A stretch of DNA of 64,000 nt, from NCBI RefSeq assembly GCF_003253705.1, contig NZ_QKYU01000027.1:1-64000 (forward strand). The letters are read 5' to 3'. This document shows, piece after piece, positions 52,298 through 61,264 of this stretch (positions within the stretch are counted from its first letter, which is position 1; every line of letters begins with the position of its first letter). The stretch is from Humitalea rosea. Its GTDB lineage: Bacteria; Pseudomonadota; Alphaproteobacteria; Acetobacterales; Acetobacteraceae. The notes under the pieces were generated by a model. That model was given only the letters and a program-made list of their open reading frames with translations. It ran no database searches and was not told the origin of the DNA. The position numbers were made by a program, and so were the translations under genes.

Positions 52298-53230
52298 ATG
52301 CCTGAGGGCCGACAACGCCTGCCCTATGTCCCGCTCGGCGAGAACGGGGTCCGGGCCATCGGCTTCGTCTGCGCCGGCTTCTTCATCGTCTCCTGCGCCG
52401 ATGCGGCGGTGAAATGGGCGCTGCCGGAGGTGGGCATCGCCGCGGCGATGATCTGGCGCGGCGTCTTCGGGGCGCTGGCGGTGGCGGTCATCGCCGGCTT
52501 CCGTGACCTCAGGCCGCGCAACACCAGGCTGATCGCGGCGCGCAGCGGGCTGCATACGCTGGTCTCGGCCGCCTATTACGGTGCCTGGATGCTCGGGATG
52601 CCGCTCGCGGAATCCTACGCGGTCTCCTCCGCCGCACCCTTGATGATGACGCTGCTCGCGGTGCCGCTGCTCGGCGAGAGCTTCGGCTGGCGGCGGACGA
52701 TCTCGACCACGGTCGGCTTCCTCGGCGTGCTGATCATGCTCCGCCCGGGTGGCGATCTGTGGCGGCCGGAGACGGTGATGCTGCTCTTCGCCGTCGCGGC
52801 GCTGGCGCTGACCCGCATCTGGACCCGGCTGCTGGCCCGGACCGACCGGCCGGAGACCATCGCCTTCTGGCTGATGCTCGCCCATATCCCGGCCGGGCTC
52901 GTGCTGCTGCCGATATTCCCGGGGCCGGTCATCATCCCGGCCTTGCCGGTGGTGGCGGCGCTGGTGTTCCTGGGCCTGGCCAATGGCATCGCGCATGCGC
53001 TGTTCGCGCGCGGCTTCGCCATGGCGCCGATCTATTCGCTGGCGCCTTACGAATACACGCCGCTGATCTGGGGCGGGGCGCTCGGCTACCTGATCTGGGG
53101 CAATGTGCCGGGCTGGGGCACGATCGCCGGGGCCGGGGTCGTGATCGCGGCCGGGCTCTACAACCTGCATCGCGAACAGCTGCGTGCCAGGGAGCGCCGG
53201 CTGGAGGCCCGCACGGTCCCCGCGATCTGA
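52298..53230 (+). CDS. EamA/DMT family transporter 1
   Basis: A 310-residue, ten-TM drug/metabolite transporter. Two EamA domains are visible, with YYGAWMLGMPLAESYAVSSAAPLMMTLLAVPLLGESFGWRR as the first domain's key stretch and AHALFARGFAMAPIYSLAPYEYTPLIWGGALGYLIWGNVPGW in the second. Substrate unknown. It shares one base with the next EamA gene (TGATG), giving a pair of related transporters. Confidence 0.88.
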   Translation: MPEGRQRLPYVPLGENGVRAIGFVCAGFFIVSCADAAVKWALPEVGIAAAMIWRGVFGALAVAVIAGFRDLRPRNTRLIAARSGLHTLVSAAYYGAWMLGMPLAESYAVSSAAPLMMTLLAVPLLGESFGWRRTISTTVGFLGVLIMLRPGGDLWRPETVMLLFAVAALALTRIWTRLLARTDRPETIAFWLMLAHIPAGLVLLPIFPGPVIIPALPVVAALVFLGLANGIAHALFARGFAMAPIYSLAPYEYTPLIWGGALGYLIWGNVPGWGTIAGAGVVIAAGLYNLHREQLRARERRLEARTVPAI

Positions 53231-54144
53231 TGGCCGCAACCCTTGCCCCACGGCGCCACGACCCGCGGCGCGGCGCGCTGCTCATGCTCTGCGCCTGCGC
53301 GCTGTTCATCCTGATGGGCGCCACCATCAAGGGGCTGGCCGGGCGGGTGCATTGGGCGGAGATCATGTTCTTCCGCTGCGCCGTCTCGGTGCCGCTGGTG
53401 GTGCTGCTCGCCGCCTCGCGCGGGCAGGTCAATTTCGCCACGCGCCGGATCGGCGGCCATATCGGGCGCGCCTTCAGCGGCACCCTGGCGATGACCTGCT
53501 CCTTCTTCTCGCTGACGGTGCTGCCGCTGGCGGAGCAGACCGCGCTGACCTACAGCACGCCCCTCTTCGTGACCCTGCTCGCCATCCCCTTCCTCGGTGA
53601 GCGGCCGGGGGCGGCGCGCTGGACGGCGGTGCTGGTCGGCTTCTGCGGCATCCTGGTGATCGCGCTGGGGCAGGGGGCCTTCCTGGTCTCGGGGCCGCGG
53701 GACGTGCTGTACCTGTTGGGATTCGGCGCCGCGGTGACGCATGGGCTGTTCTCCGCGATCACCACCATGCTGGTCCGCAGCCTTTCGGCGACCGAAAAGA
53801 GCACCACCATCGTGCTCTGGCAGAGCCTGTTGATGAGCCTGCTGATCGCCTTGGCGCTGCCCTTCGTCTGGGTCACGCCGGGGCTTGGCGACCTTGCGCT
53901 GCTGGTCTGCATCGGGCTGCTCGGCGGTGTCGCGCAGTTGCTGCTGACCGAGGCCTGGGCCTCGGCGCAGGTCTCGGCGGTCGCGCCCTTCTCCTATACC
54001 GCGCTGCTCTGGGCCGCGCTGTTCGGCTGGATCGCCTGGGGCGAGATGCCGGGGGTCTGGACCTGGGCCGGGGCAGGGCTGATCGTGCTGGCCGGGCTCG
54101 CGATGCTGCGCTCGGAACTGGCCGGGAGACGAAACGCCACATGA
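53230..54144 (+). CDS. EamA/DMT family transporter 2
   Basis: A 304-residue, ten-TM paralogue of the preceding gene. MLCACALFILMGATIKGLAGRVHWAEIMFFRCAVSVPL begins the first EamA domain; SLTVLPLAEQTALTYSTPLFVTLLAIPFLGER and ASAQVSAVAPFSYTALLWAALFGWIAWGEMP are the typical repeats. It overlaps the MBL gene by 4 nt. Whether the two EamA proteins work as a pair is not clear. Confidence 0.88.
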   Translation: MAATLAPRRHDPRRGALLMLCACALFILMGATIKGLAGRVHWAEIMFFRCAVSVPLVVLLAASRGQVNFATRRIGGHIGRAFSGTLAMTCSFFSLTVLPLAEQTALTYSTPLFVTLLAIPFLGERPGAARWTAVLVGFCGILVIALGQGAFLVSGPRDVLYLLGFGAAVTHGLFSAITTMLVRSLSATEKSTTIVLWQSLLMSLLIALALPFVWVTPGLGDLALLVCIGLLGGVAQLLLTEAWASAQVSAVAPFSYTALLWAALFGWIAWGEMPGVWTWAGAGLIVLAGLAMLRSELAGRRNAT

Positions 54145-55028
54145 CACCGCTGCACCACCGCCGCGACGACGACCTGGCCCCCGGCGAGATCCGCGAGATC
54201 GCGCCGGGCATCCGCCGGCTGCTGTGCCCCAACCCCTCGCCCTTCACCTTCCGTGGCACCAATACCTGGATCATCGGGCGCGGCTCCGTCGCCGTGGTCG
54301 ATCCCGGGCCGGCGAACCCCGCGCATCTGGCGGCGATCCTGCGGGCGGTGGCCGGCGAGACCGTCTCCCATGTCGTGATCACCCATACCCACCGCGACCA
54401 TTCGCCGGGGGCGGCGGCGCTGGTCGCCGCGACCGGGGCCGCGACCGCGGGCTTCGGCCCGCATCTGACGCCGCGGACCGAGGAGCTGGGCGAGGGCGGG
54501 GACCATGGCTTCAGCCCGGACATCACCATGCCCGATGGCGCCATGCTGGAGGGCGCGGACTGGCGCCTGACCGCCGTGCACACGCCTGGGCATTGCGCCA
54601 ACCACATCAGCCTCGGCATCGAGGGCGAGGGGCCGGAGGGCACGCTGATCTCCGGCGACCACGTGATGGCCTGGAGCACCACCGTCGTCAGCCCGCCGGA
54701 TGGCGCCATGGCGGCCTATATGGAGAGCCTGGAACGGCTGCTCGCACGCGATGGCGACCGGCTCTATCTGCCCGGCCACGGGCCGGTGCTGCCCGATCCG
54801 CTGAGCTACGTCGCGGGGCTGCTGCGCCACCGGCGGGAGCGCGAGGCCAAGGTGCTCGCCGCCCTCTCCCCAACCGTGCCGATGACGCTGGAGGCGCTGG
54901 TGCCCGCCGTCTATGGCCCGATCGACGAGCGGCTGGTGCGCGGGGCGGCGCGCAGCCTCTACGCGCATCTGCTCAAGCTCGGCGACGAGGGCCAGGTGGT
55001 CGAGGCGGGGGGCTGGCGGCGGCGGTAG
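54141..55028 (+). CDS. MBL-fold metallohydrolase, LACTB2-like
   Basis: A 295-residue metallo-beta-lactamase-fold hydrolase. The metal motif is ITHTHRDHSPGA (H-x-H-x-D-H), then HTPGHCANHISL (His), SGDHVMAW (Asp) and PGHGPVL (His). The N-terminal NPSPFTFRGTNTWIIG and the C-terminal winged helix-like end (LKLGDEGQVVEAGG) match the LACTB2/ribonuclease-like or glyoxalase II-like group. Translationally coupled to the EamA pair. Confidence 0.88.
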   Translation: MTPLHHRRDDDLAPGEIREIAPGIRRLLCPNPSPFTFRGTNTWIIGRGSVAVVDPGPANPAHLAAILRAVAGETVSHVVITHTHRDHSPGAAALVAATGAATAGFGPHLTPRTEELGEGGDHGFSPDITMPDGAMLEGADWRLTAVHTPGHCANHISLGIEGEGPEGTLISGDHVMAWSTTVVSPPDGAMAAYMESLERLLARDGDRLYLPGHGPVLPDPLSYVAGLLRHRREREAKVLAALSPTVPMTLEALVPAVYGPIDERLVRGAARSLYAHLLKLGDEGQVVEAGGWRRR

Positions 55029-55032
55029 AGGC

Positions 55033-57171
55033 TCACCCCCGCGCCGGATCGAACCGCAGCAGCCGCAGCGCATTGGCGGTGACCAGCACCGTCGCCCCGG
55101 TATCGGCCAGGATCGCCATCCACAGCGGCGTCGCGCCGAACAGGGTCGTCACCAGGAACACCGCCTTCAGCCCGAGCGCGAGGCCGATGTTCTGGCGGAT
55201 ATTCGCAAGCGTCGCGCGCGACAGCACCACCAGCTCCGCGACCCCGCTGACGCGGTCCTTCAGCAGCGCCGCATCGGCCGTCTCCAGCGCCACATCCGTG
55301 CCACCCCCCATGGCGATGCCGACGGAGGCCGCGGCCAACGCCGGGGCGTCGTTGATGCCATCGCCCACCATGGCGATGGGCCCCGCCTCCCGATAGGCGG
55401 CGATCGCCGCGAGCTTCTGGTCCGGCAGCAGCCCCGCCCGCGCCTCCAGCCCCAGCGGGCCGGCGATGGCCGCGGCGGTGCGGGCATTGTCGCCGGTCAG
55501 CATCACGGTGGTGAGCCCGAGCGCCCGCAGCCGGGCGAGGCCCGCCGCCGCATCCGGGCGCGCCTCATCGCGCAGCGCGATCAGCCCGAGCACGCGCTTG
55601 CCCTCGCTGACCACGACAACCGTCTTGCCCTCCGCCTCCAGCGCGCCGATCCGGGCCGCGAAATCCTCCGGCAGCACGCCCTGTTCGGCGGCATGGCGCG
55701 GCGAGCCGACCGCGACGAAGCCCCAGCGCAGCCGCGCGGTGACCGCCTTGCCCGGCGTCGCCGCGCCGGCGCCGAAGACCTGGGGCAGGGCCAGGCCCCG
55801 CTGCGCCGCCTCGGCCACGATGGCCTTGCCCAAGGGGTGGCTGGCGCCGCGCTCGACCGCGGCGGCCTTGGCCAGCAGATCGGCCTCCTTGCCCTCCAGC
55901 GCCTCGATATCCGTCACGCGGGGATGGCCGAGGGTCAGCGTGCCGGTCTTGTCGAAGGCGATGGCGCGCAGCTTGCCCAGGGTTTCCAGCGCGGCGCCGC
56001 CCTTGATCAGCAGCCCGTGCCTGGCCCCGGTCGCGAGGCCGGAGGCGATGGCCGCGGGGGTCGAGATGACCAGCGCGCAGGGGCAGGCGATCAGCAGCAC
56101 GGCGAGGCCGCGATAGATCCAGGTGAACCACTCCGCCCCGAACAGCAGCGGCGGCACCACCACCACCAGGGCTGCCACCACCATGGCCGCCGGCGTGTAC
56201 CAGCGGCTGAAGCGGTCGATCAGCCGGGCCATGGGCGCCTTGGCCCCTTGGGCCTCCTCCACCAACCGGATGATGCGGGCGATGGTGTTGTCGGCGGCGG
56301 TGCGGGTGATCTCGATCCGCAGCTCGCCATTGGCATTGATGCTGCCGGCGAAGACCGCATCGCCGGGGGATTTCGCGACCGGCACGGATTCCCCCGTCAC
56401 CGGCGCCTCGTTCAGCGCCGAGACGCCCTCGGTCACCGTGCCGTCCGAGGGCACCCGGTCGCCGGGGCGGACCAGGATGATGTCGCCGATCCGCAACGCC
56501 TCGACCGGTATGGTGCGGATCTCGGCCCCCTCGATGCGGCGGGCGCTGCGCGGGACCAGCGCGACCAGCGCCTTGATGCCGGCCCGGGCGCGCTGGGCGG
56601 CGACCCCCTCCAGCATCTCGCCCACGGCGAAGAGGAAGACGACCACGGCGGCCTCGGCGGCCTGGCCGATGGCGATGGCGCCGAGGGCGGCGACGGTCAT
56701 CAGCGTCTCGATGCTGAAGGGCGTGCCGGAGAGCGCCCCCGCGACCGCGTGCCGCCCGATCGGCAGCAGCCCCACCAAAGCGGCCAGCGCGAAGGCCCAT
56801 TGCGACCAGCCCGGTGCCAGCAGCGAGACCAGGGCGGCAAGCCCCAGCAGCAGGCCGGTCGTGCCCGCCAGCCGGGCTTTCGCGGTCGCCCACCAGGGGC
56901 CGCCGCTGGCCGGCCCATGGTCGTGCCCATGAGGCCCGGCCGCCGGGTCCCTGGGCGCGATGGGCGTGTAGCCGAGCGCGCGGATCCTGGCCGAAATGGT
57001 GTCGGTGGAGGTGCGGTCCTCATCCACCACGAGCGACAGCGATTGCGCGCCGTAATTGACCTCGACCGCGCCGACGCCGGGCAGGCGCTTCATGGCGGTT
57101 TCGATCTTGGCGGCGCAGGAGGCGCAATCCATGCCCTCGATACGCAGCGTCAGCGGGCTGGCGGCCGTCAT
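55033..57171 (-). CDS. P1B-type heavy-metal ATPase (ZntA/CadA-like)
   Basis: A 712-residue metal exporter. One N-terminal metal-binding domain has GMDCASCAAK (13-22) and a His-rich HGHDHG (81-86). Then TM segments, TGES actuator motif (259-262), CPC at 363-365 in TM6, the phosphorylation site DKTGTLT (407-413), GASHPLGKAI (HP locus) and GDGINDAPAL. The last TM bears DTGATVLVTANALRLLR with the Asp typical of Zn/Cd/Pb pumps. Start at 57171 (MTAASPL) rather than 57222. The MerR-type gene next to it is divergent. Confidence 0.93.
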   Translation of the reverse strand: MTAASPLTLRIEGMDCASCAAKIETAMKRLPGVGAVEVNYGAQSLSLVVDEDRTSTDTISARIRALGYTPIAPRDPAAGPHGHDHGPASGGPWWATAKARLAGTTGLLLGLAALVSLLAPGWSQWAFALAALVGLLPIGRHAVAGALSGTPFSIETLMTVAALGAIAIGQAAEAAVVVFLFAVGEMLEGVAAQRARAGIKALVALVPRSARRIEGAEIRTIPVEALRIGDIILVRPGDRVPSDGTVTEGVSALNEAPVTGESVPVAKSPGDAVFAGSINANGELRIEITRTAADNTIARIIRLVEEAQGAKAPMARLIDRFSRWYTPAAMVVAALVVVVPPLLFGAEWFTWIYRGLAVLLIACPCALVISTPAAIASGLATGARHGLLIKGGAALETLGKLRAIAFDKTGTLTLGHPRVTDIEALEGKEADLLAKAAAVERGASHPLGKAIVAEAAQRGLALPQVFGAGAATPGKAVTARLRWGFVAVGSPRHAAEQGVLPEDFAARIGALEAEGKTVVVVSEGKRVLGLIALRDEARPDAAAGLARLRALGLTTVMLTGDNARTAAAIAGPLGLEARAGLLPDQKLAAIAAYREAGPIAMVGDGINDAPALAAASVGIAMGGGTDVALETADAALLKDRVSGVAELVVLSRATLANIRQNIGLALGLKAVFLVTTLFGATPLWMAILADTGATVLVTANALRLLRFDPARG

Positions 57172-57202
57172 GGTGTCACCTCGAAATCGACGATGTGACA
57201 AC

Positions 57203-57234
57203 CTATGTGGAGCCTGCAGCAACTATAGGGTCAA
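57203..57234 (-). promoter_or_regulatory. MerR-type metal-responsive promoter and operator
   Basis: In the divergent gap, reading toward the ATPase gene, TTGACC (57234-57229) is followed by a dyad CTATAG-TTGC-TGCAGG and then, about 20 nt away, ACATAG (57208-57203). The long spacer and the CTATAG...TGCAGG dyad are typical of promoters that MerR-type CadR/PbrR/ZntR proteins twist open. Confidence 0.7.
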
Positions 57235-57238
57235 GACC

Positions 57239-57640
57239 ATGTCGGCGCAGCATCTGGCGATTGGCGATCTGGCGCGCGGCACCGCGACCCAGGTCGGCAC
57301 CATCCGCTACTATGAGCGGATTGGCCTGTTGCCCGCCCCCGGCCGCACCGCGGGGAATTACCGCGCCTATGGGCCGGGGCACCTCAGCCGGCTCAGCTTC
57401 ATCCGGCGGTCGCGGGACCTCGGCTTCTCGATCGAGCAGATCCGGGCGCTGCTGGATTTGGCCGATCAGCGCGACCGCCCCTGCGAAGCGGTGGATGCCA
57501 TCGCGCGGGCACATCGGGACGAGGTGGACCGCAAGATCGCCGATCTGCGCGCCCTGCGCGGGGAATTGGATGGGATGATCGCGGGCTGCCACAGCGGCAG
57601 CATCGCCGAATGCCGGATCATCGAGACGCTGTCGCCTTAG
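57239..57640 (+). CDS. MerR family metal-responsive regulator (CadR/PbrR-like)
   Basis: A 133-residue MerR regulator. The HTH reads LAIGDLARGTATQVGTIRYYERIGLLPAPGRTAGNYRAYG; the metal-binding Cys are in RPCEAVDAIARAH (near residue 82) and in GCHSGSIAECRIIETL (Cys-x7-Cys at the C-terminus). The first Cys suggests Zn/Cd/Pb rather than Cu. ATG at 57239. Divergent from the ATPase gene with the MerR-type promoter between. Confidence 0.92.
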   Translation: MSAQHLAIGDLARGTATQVGTIRYYERIGLLPAPGRTAGNYRAYGPGHLSRLSFIRRSRDLGFSIEQIRALLDLADQRDRPCEAVDAIARAHRDEVDRKIADLRALRGELDGMIAGCHSGSIAECRIIETLSP

Positions 57641-57647
57641 GCGGGCG

Positions 57648-58322
57648 TCAGCGCTCCGCCTTGCGATTATCCCGCCCCTGGAACCAGATCAGGATCCGCG
57701 TCTCGCGCTCCGCTTCCTCCATCGCCATCAGCGCGGCGAATTCCAGCAGCACCTGGCCGGTGATGGGGGCCAGCTTCAGCCGATGCGCTTCCTCGATCCC
57801 GAAATAGCCGATGTTCTCCAGCTCGCCCGAGCCCTGGATGCTGCCGGTCGCGGCCTCGGCCGGGGCCATGAGAAAGCGGGCGTTGAAGCGCACCGGGGAC
57901 ATCGGCGGCGTCACCGCGCGGCAGAGGTAGGACAGGCCCGACAGATCCGGCCGCGCGGCGCCCTCGCCGATGCGCAGCGCGGTCTCCTCCTCCAACTCCC
58001 GCACCGCCGCGACGGCGATGGCCTGGGCGATCTTCGGCCCAGCCCGGCGTTCCAGGCAGGCGCGGGTGAAGGCGGGCATGGGTGCCGCGATCGGCACATG
58101 GCGATCGGCGAAATCCACCCGCCCGCCCGGGAACACCAACCGCCCGGGCATGAAGCGCAGGGTCGCCGCGCGATGCCCCATCAGCACCTCATAGCCCTTG
58201 GACGAATGGCGCCAGAGGATCAGCGTCGCCGCATCCTTGGGCTTCACCGCCGCCTTGGGCTTGGCCTCGCCGGCGGTGGTGAAGTCGGTGGGCAGCAGCG
58301 GCGGGGGGGCGACGTCAGCCAA
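57648..58322 (-). CDS. NUDIX hydrolase, NUDT7/19-like
   Basis: A 224-residue NUDIX protein. The NUDIX box has GGRVDFADR and AVRELEEETALRIGEG separated by about 35 residues, the long-spacing kind seen in NUDT7/NUDT19-like CoA or nucleotide diphosphatases. The start is a TTG at 58322: it follows AAAGGGGA by 7 nt and gives MADVAPPPLLP; the frame open further upstream only shadows the nitroreductase gene. It overlaps that gene by 8 nt. Confidence 0.83.
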   Translation of the reverse strand: MADVAPPPLLPTDFTTAGEAKPKAAVKPKDAATLILWRHSSKGYEVLMGHRAATLRFMPGRLVFPGGRVDFADRHVPIAAPMPAFTRACLERRAGPKIAQAIAVAAVRELEEETALRIGEGAARPDLSGLSYLCRAVTPPMSPVRFNARFLMAPAEAATGSIQGSGELENIGYFGIEEAHRLKLAPITGQVLLEFAALMAMEEAERETRILIWFQGRDNRKAER

Positions 58323-59127
58323 GGTTGATCCCCTTTGAGGCAAGCCAGGCGCGGAAGCCGGCGCGCTCCGGCACCGACAACTGGCGCGCGGCGTTCTCGC
58401 TCCAGGTGCAGCCCTCGGGGGCCGGGCCGTGGACATTCGGATAGCGCGGTTTTTGGCGCGGGCGCAGGGCGTCGTAGCTGGTGAAGGCCTCGGGCAGCGC
58501 GCTGTCGTCATAGGTCTCGCGATGCACGACGACGGCGGGCGGCAGCCGCGGCGTCACCTCGTTGCGCGCCTGCGGCCAGCCGAGCACCAGCCCAGCCACC
58601 GGGAACACCCCCTCGGGCAGCGCCGCCAGGCCGGCGACGAGGTCGAGATGGTTGCGGACGTAGGAGATCGGGCAGGTCCCGAGCCCCAGCGCATCCGCCG
58701 CCATGACGGAAAAACCCATGGCTAGGGCCGCATCGGCGCTGGCATTGAGGAAGGTGTCGATGCTGTCATTGGCATGGGAGCGCCCATGCGTCAGGCAGGC
58801 CCGCCGCCCGCGCAGCATGTCGCCGCAGAACAGCAGCAGCACCGGGGCGTCCTTGATCCAGGGCATGGTGCCGATGGCATCCGCGACCGCCGCGATCTTC
58901 CGCGGGTCCTGCCAGACGATGATCGAATACTGCTGGAGGTCGGATTTGGAGGGCGCGGATTGCGCCGCCGCCAGCACCGTCGCGAGGAGGGTCTCCGGCA
59001 CCGCCTCGGCCCGGAACCGGCGCGTGACGCGCCGGTCCAGGATCGCGGCCAGCGCCTCGGGCACCGCCTCCGGCGGGTCGAAGGCCGGCGCGCCGAAGCG
59101 CGCCGCGATCAACCCGGCGGGGGTCAC
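58315..59127 (-). CDS. Nitroreductase family FMN oxidoreductase
   Basis: A 270-residue nitroreductase-fold protein. RRVTRRFRAEAVPETLLATVLAAAQSAPSKSDLQQYSIIVW is the FMN phosphate site; DAALAMGFSVMAADALGLGTCPIS and VFPVAGLVLGWP continue the family pattern. GTG at 59127 overlaps the SDR stop (GTGA). SDR, nitroreductase and NUDIX genes form one operon; the substrate is unknown. Confidence 0.88.
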   Translation of the reverse strand: MTPAGLIAARFGAPAFDPPEAVPEALAAILDRRVTRRFRAEAVPETLLATVLAAAQSAPSKSDLQQYSIIVWQDPRKIAAVADAIGTMPWIKDAPVLLLFCGDMLRGRRACLTHGRSHANDSIDTFLNASADAALAMGFSVMAADALGLGTCPISYVRNHLDLVAGLAALPEGVFPVAGLVLGWPQARNEVTPRLPPAVVVHRETYDDSALPEAFTSYDALRPRQKPRYPNVHGPAPEGCTWSENAARQLSVPERAGFRAWLASKGINLG

Positions 59128-60035
59128 ACCGGGTCCCAGGAAAACACGTCGCCCGAACGGTCGAGCGGCTGGAACTGCGCGCGGAAGGCCGGCAGCGCGA
59201 TCTCGGCGACACTCTCCGGCGTCCAGCCGCCCTCCTTGTGGACGGAGCGGATCGGGCGCGGCTGGCTGAACAGGAACAGCTCATTGTGCCGGGCGGCGAA
59301 GATCTGCCCGGTCACATCCTTGGCCGCGTCGGAGGCGAGGAACACCGCCAGCGGCGCGTTCTTGTCCGGCGTCATCTGCTGCAACCGCGCGACGCGGGCC
59401 TTCTGCTCCGGCGTCTCGGCCGGGATGGAGCTGGTCATGCGGCTCCAGGCGAAGGGCGCGATGCAGTTGGAGCGCACGCCGAAGCGCTGCATGTCCAGCG
59501 CGATCGACTTGGACAGCGCCGCGACGCCGAGCTTGGCGGCCGAGTAGTTCGCCTGCCCGAAATTGCCGATCAGCCCCGAGGTGCTGGTCATGTGCACGTA
59601 AGCGCCCGAGCCCTGGCGGCGGTAGTGCTCCGCCGCCGCGCGGGAGACGAAGAAGGCGCCGTTGAGGTGGACGTTGACGACGGCCAGCCATTCCTCCGGC
59701 GACATCTTGTGAAAAATCTGGTCGCGCAGGATGCCGGCGTTGTTCACGACGATGTCCACGCGGCCAAAGCTGTCCATCGCGGTCTGCACGATGCGTTGGG
59801 CCGCGGGCCATTCGGCGACGCTGTCGGTATTGGCGACGGCGGTGCCACCACGCTGCTCGATGATGGCGACGGTCTGCTGGCCGGGGGTCGCGGAGGTCGC
59901 GCCCTCGCCGGTCAGCGAGGCGCCGATATCGTTGACGACGACCTTGGCGCCGGCCAGCGCCATGGCGAGCGCGATTTCCCGCCCGATGCCGCCGCCCGCT
60001 CCGGTGACGATCGCAACCTTGCCTTCGAGCATCAT
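59124..60035 (-). CDS. Short-chain dehydrogenase/reductase
   Basis: A 303-residue classical SDR: VAIVTGAGGGIGREIA (NAD site), VVNDIG, NNAGILRDQIFHKMSPEEW (as in the multifunctional (R)-3-hydroxyacyl-CoA dehydrogenase MFE-2 type), TSTSGLIGNFGQANYSAAKLG (Ser, Y-x3-K). The C-terminus extends about 50 residues past the usual end. It likely acts on hydroxyacyl-CoA. Two adjacent ATGs (60035, 60032) are possible starts. Confidence 0.88.
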   Translation of the reverse strand: MMLEGKVAIVTGAGGGIGREIALAMALAGAKVVVNDIGASLTGEGATSATPGQQTVAIIEQRGGTAVANTDSVAEWPAAQRIVQTAMDSFGRVDIVVNNAGILRDQIFHKMSPEEWLAVVNVHLNGAFFVSRAAAEHYRRQGSGAYVHMTSTSGLIGNFGQANYSAAKLGVAALSKSIALDMQRFGVRSNCIAPFAWSRMTSSIPAETPEQKARVARLQQMTPDKNAPLAVFLASDAAKDVTGQIFAARHNELFLFSQPRPIRSVHKEGGWTPESVAEIALPAFRAQFQPLDRSGDVFSWDPV

Positions 60036-60121
60036 GGCGTCTGGCCCTTCCCAGTATTGTCCCAGGTTTCTTACCGGCAGCCCCGGCGCGCGTGAAGCCG
60101 AGGCGGGGCGAAAACCCGCCC

Positions 60122-61087
60122 TCAGCGGTCGGGGCGGAAGGCGTGCAGCATCATCCATTGCTCGGGATGGGCGCGGATGACGGGCTCGATCGCCGCATCC
60201 AGCGCCTGGATATCCTCCAGAATGCCGCGCCGCCCGCGCCCCTGCGGGCCGATCGGGACCTCGGGCAGGAAGGTCAGGCGGAAGCGGGCGTCCTCGCCGA
60301 TCCGCAGCGCGTAGGCGGGGATGACGGCCGCCCCGGTGGCGCTGGCCAGGCGCACGGCGCGGGCGATATTGCCCTCGATGACCAAGGGGCGGCCGAGGGC
60401 CGGGGCATGGACCCGGCCCCGCCAATATTCGTCCACGTAATACAGCAGCGCCGCCTCCCGGCTTTCCAGCAGGCGATGGGCGGTGAACACCGCGCCGAGG
60501 GTGGGCGCCAGCGCCACCCCCGGCCCGCCGGCGCGGCGGATGCGGTTGCGCGCGGCATCGGCGATCCGCATCCGGAACCGGTTCGGCAGCCGCTGGTAGA
60601 TGCCGAAGAAGCGCACCCCGAGGCCGGACAGCCCCGCATGCAGCGCCTCCCAACTGCCGACATGCAGCCCCGCGATCACCAGCGGCCGGCCGGCGGCCCG
60701 CACCGCCTCCAGGTGTTCCAGCCCCGCGACCTCGATCCGCCCCTCGGCCCAGAAGCGGTGCAGCACCGAGAATTCCGCGAAGGTGCGGCCGAGGTGGCGC
60801 CAATGCGCCCGCAGCAGCGTCTCGATCTCCGCCTCGCTCGCGCCCGGGCGAAGCTGGCGCAGCAGCGCCCGCGCCCGGGCCGAGGCCTCGACGCGCCGCT
60901 GCTCCTGCCCCTGGCTGAGCCGGGCGCCGATGCGGGTGACGAGGGGCGTCGGCAGCGGCCGCAGCAGCCAATGCGGCACCAGGTCCCGCACCCCCTGGAA
61001 CGGGTCCCGCACCCACCAGCGCCAAAGCGCCAGACGGCCGGACCTGTCCTGCCAGTGCCAGGGTGGGGCGCGATACAGCTCATCCAT
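60122..61087 (-). CDS. Lysophospholipid/lipid A acyltransferase family protein
   Basis: A 321-residue HtrB/LpxL-type acyltransferase. The catalytic stretch is AGLHVGSWEAL (H-x4-(D/E): GLHVGSWE) near residue 140; PNRFRMRIADAARNRIRRAGG and ALLYYVDEYWRGRVHAPALGRPLVIEGNIARAVRLASATGAAVIPAYALR also match. It probably acylates lipid A or a lipid precursor at the inner face. No signal peptide. ATG at 61087 is chosen over a long shadow. Divergent from the SPFH gene. Confidence 0.88.
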   Translation of the reverse strand: MDELYRAPPWHWQDRSGRLALWRWWVRDPFQGVRDLVPHWLLRPLPTPLVTRIGARLSQGQEQRRVEASARARALLRQLRPGASEAEIETLLRAHWRHLGRTFAEFSVLHRFWAEGRIEVAGLEHLEAVRAAGRPLVIAGLHVGSWEALHAGLSGLGVRFFGIYQRLPNRFRMRIADAARNRIRRAGGPGVALAPTLGAVFTAHRLLESREAALLYYVDEYWRGRVHAPALGRPLVIEGNIARAVRLASATGAAVIPAYALRIGEDARFRLTFLPEVPIGPQGRGRRGILEDIQALDAAIEPVIRAHPEQWMMLHAFRPDR

Positions 61088-61264
61088 GGCGGCGGGCGGT
61101 CCCCAGGCAGTTTTCACGCGCGTACGGCATCTGCGATCCGGCGCAAGGAGGCGCGGTCCCGCGGATGGGTCAATGAAATTGCCGATGTAAATTCGGCCGC
61201 TCCGGCGCGACGTTGACCGAGCCGTGACTTGGACGCAACGGCCGCGCCGGCCTAGGCTCGGCGC

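Noticed and set aside
54913-57198. Long plus-strand open frame opposite the metal ATPase
   Set aside because: Shadow; the P1B ATPase on the minus strand carries all family motifs.
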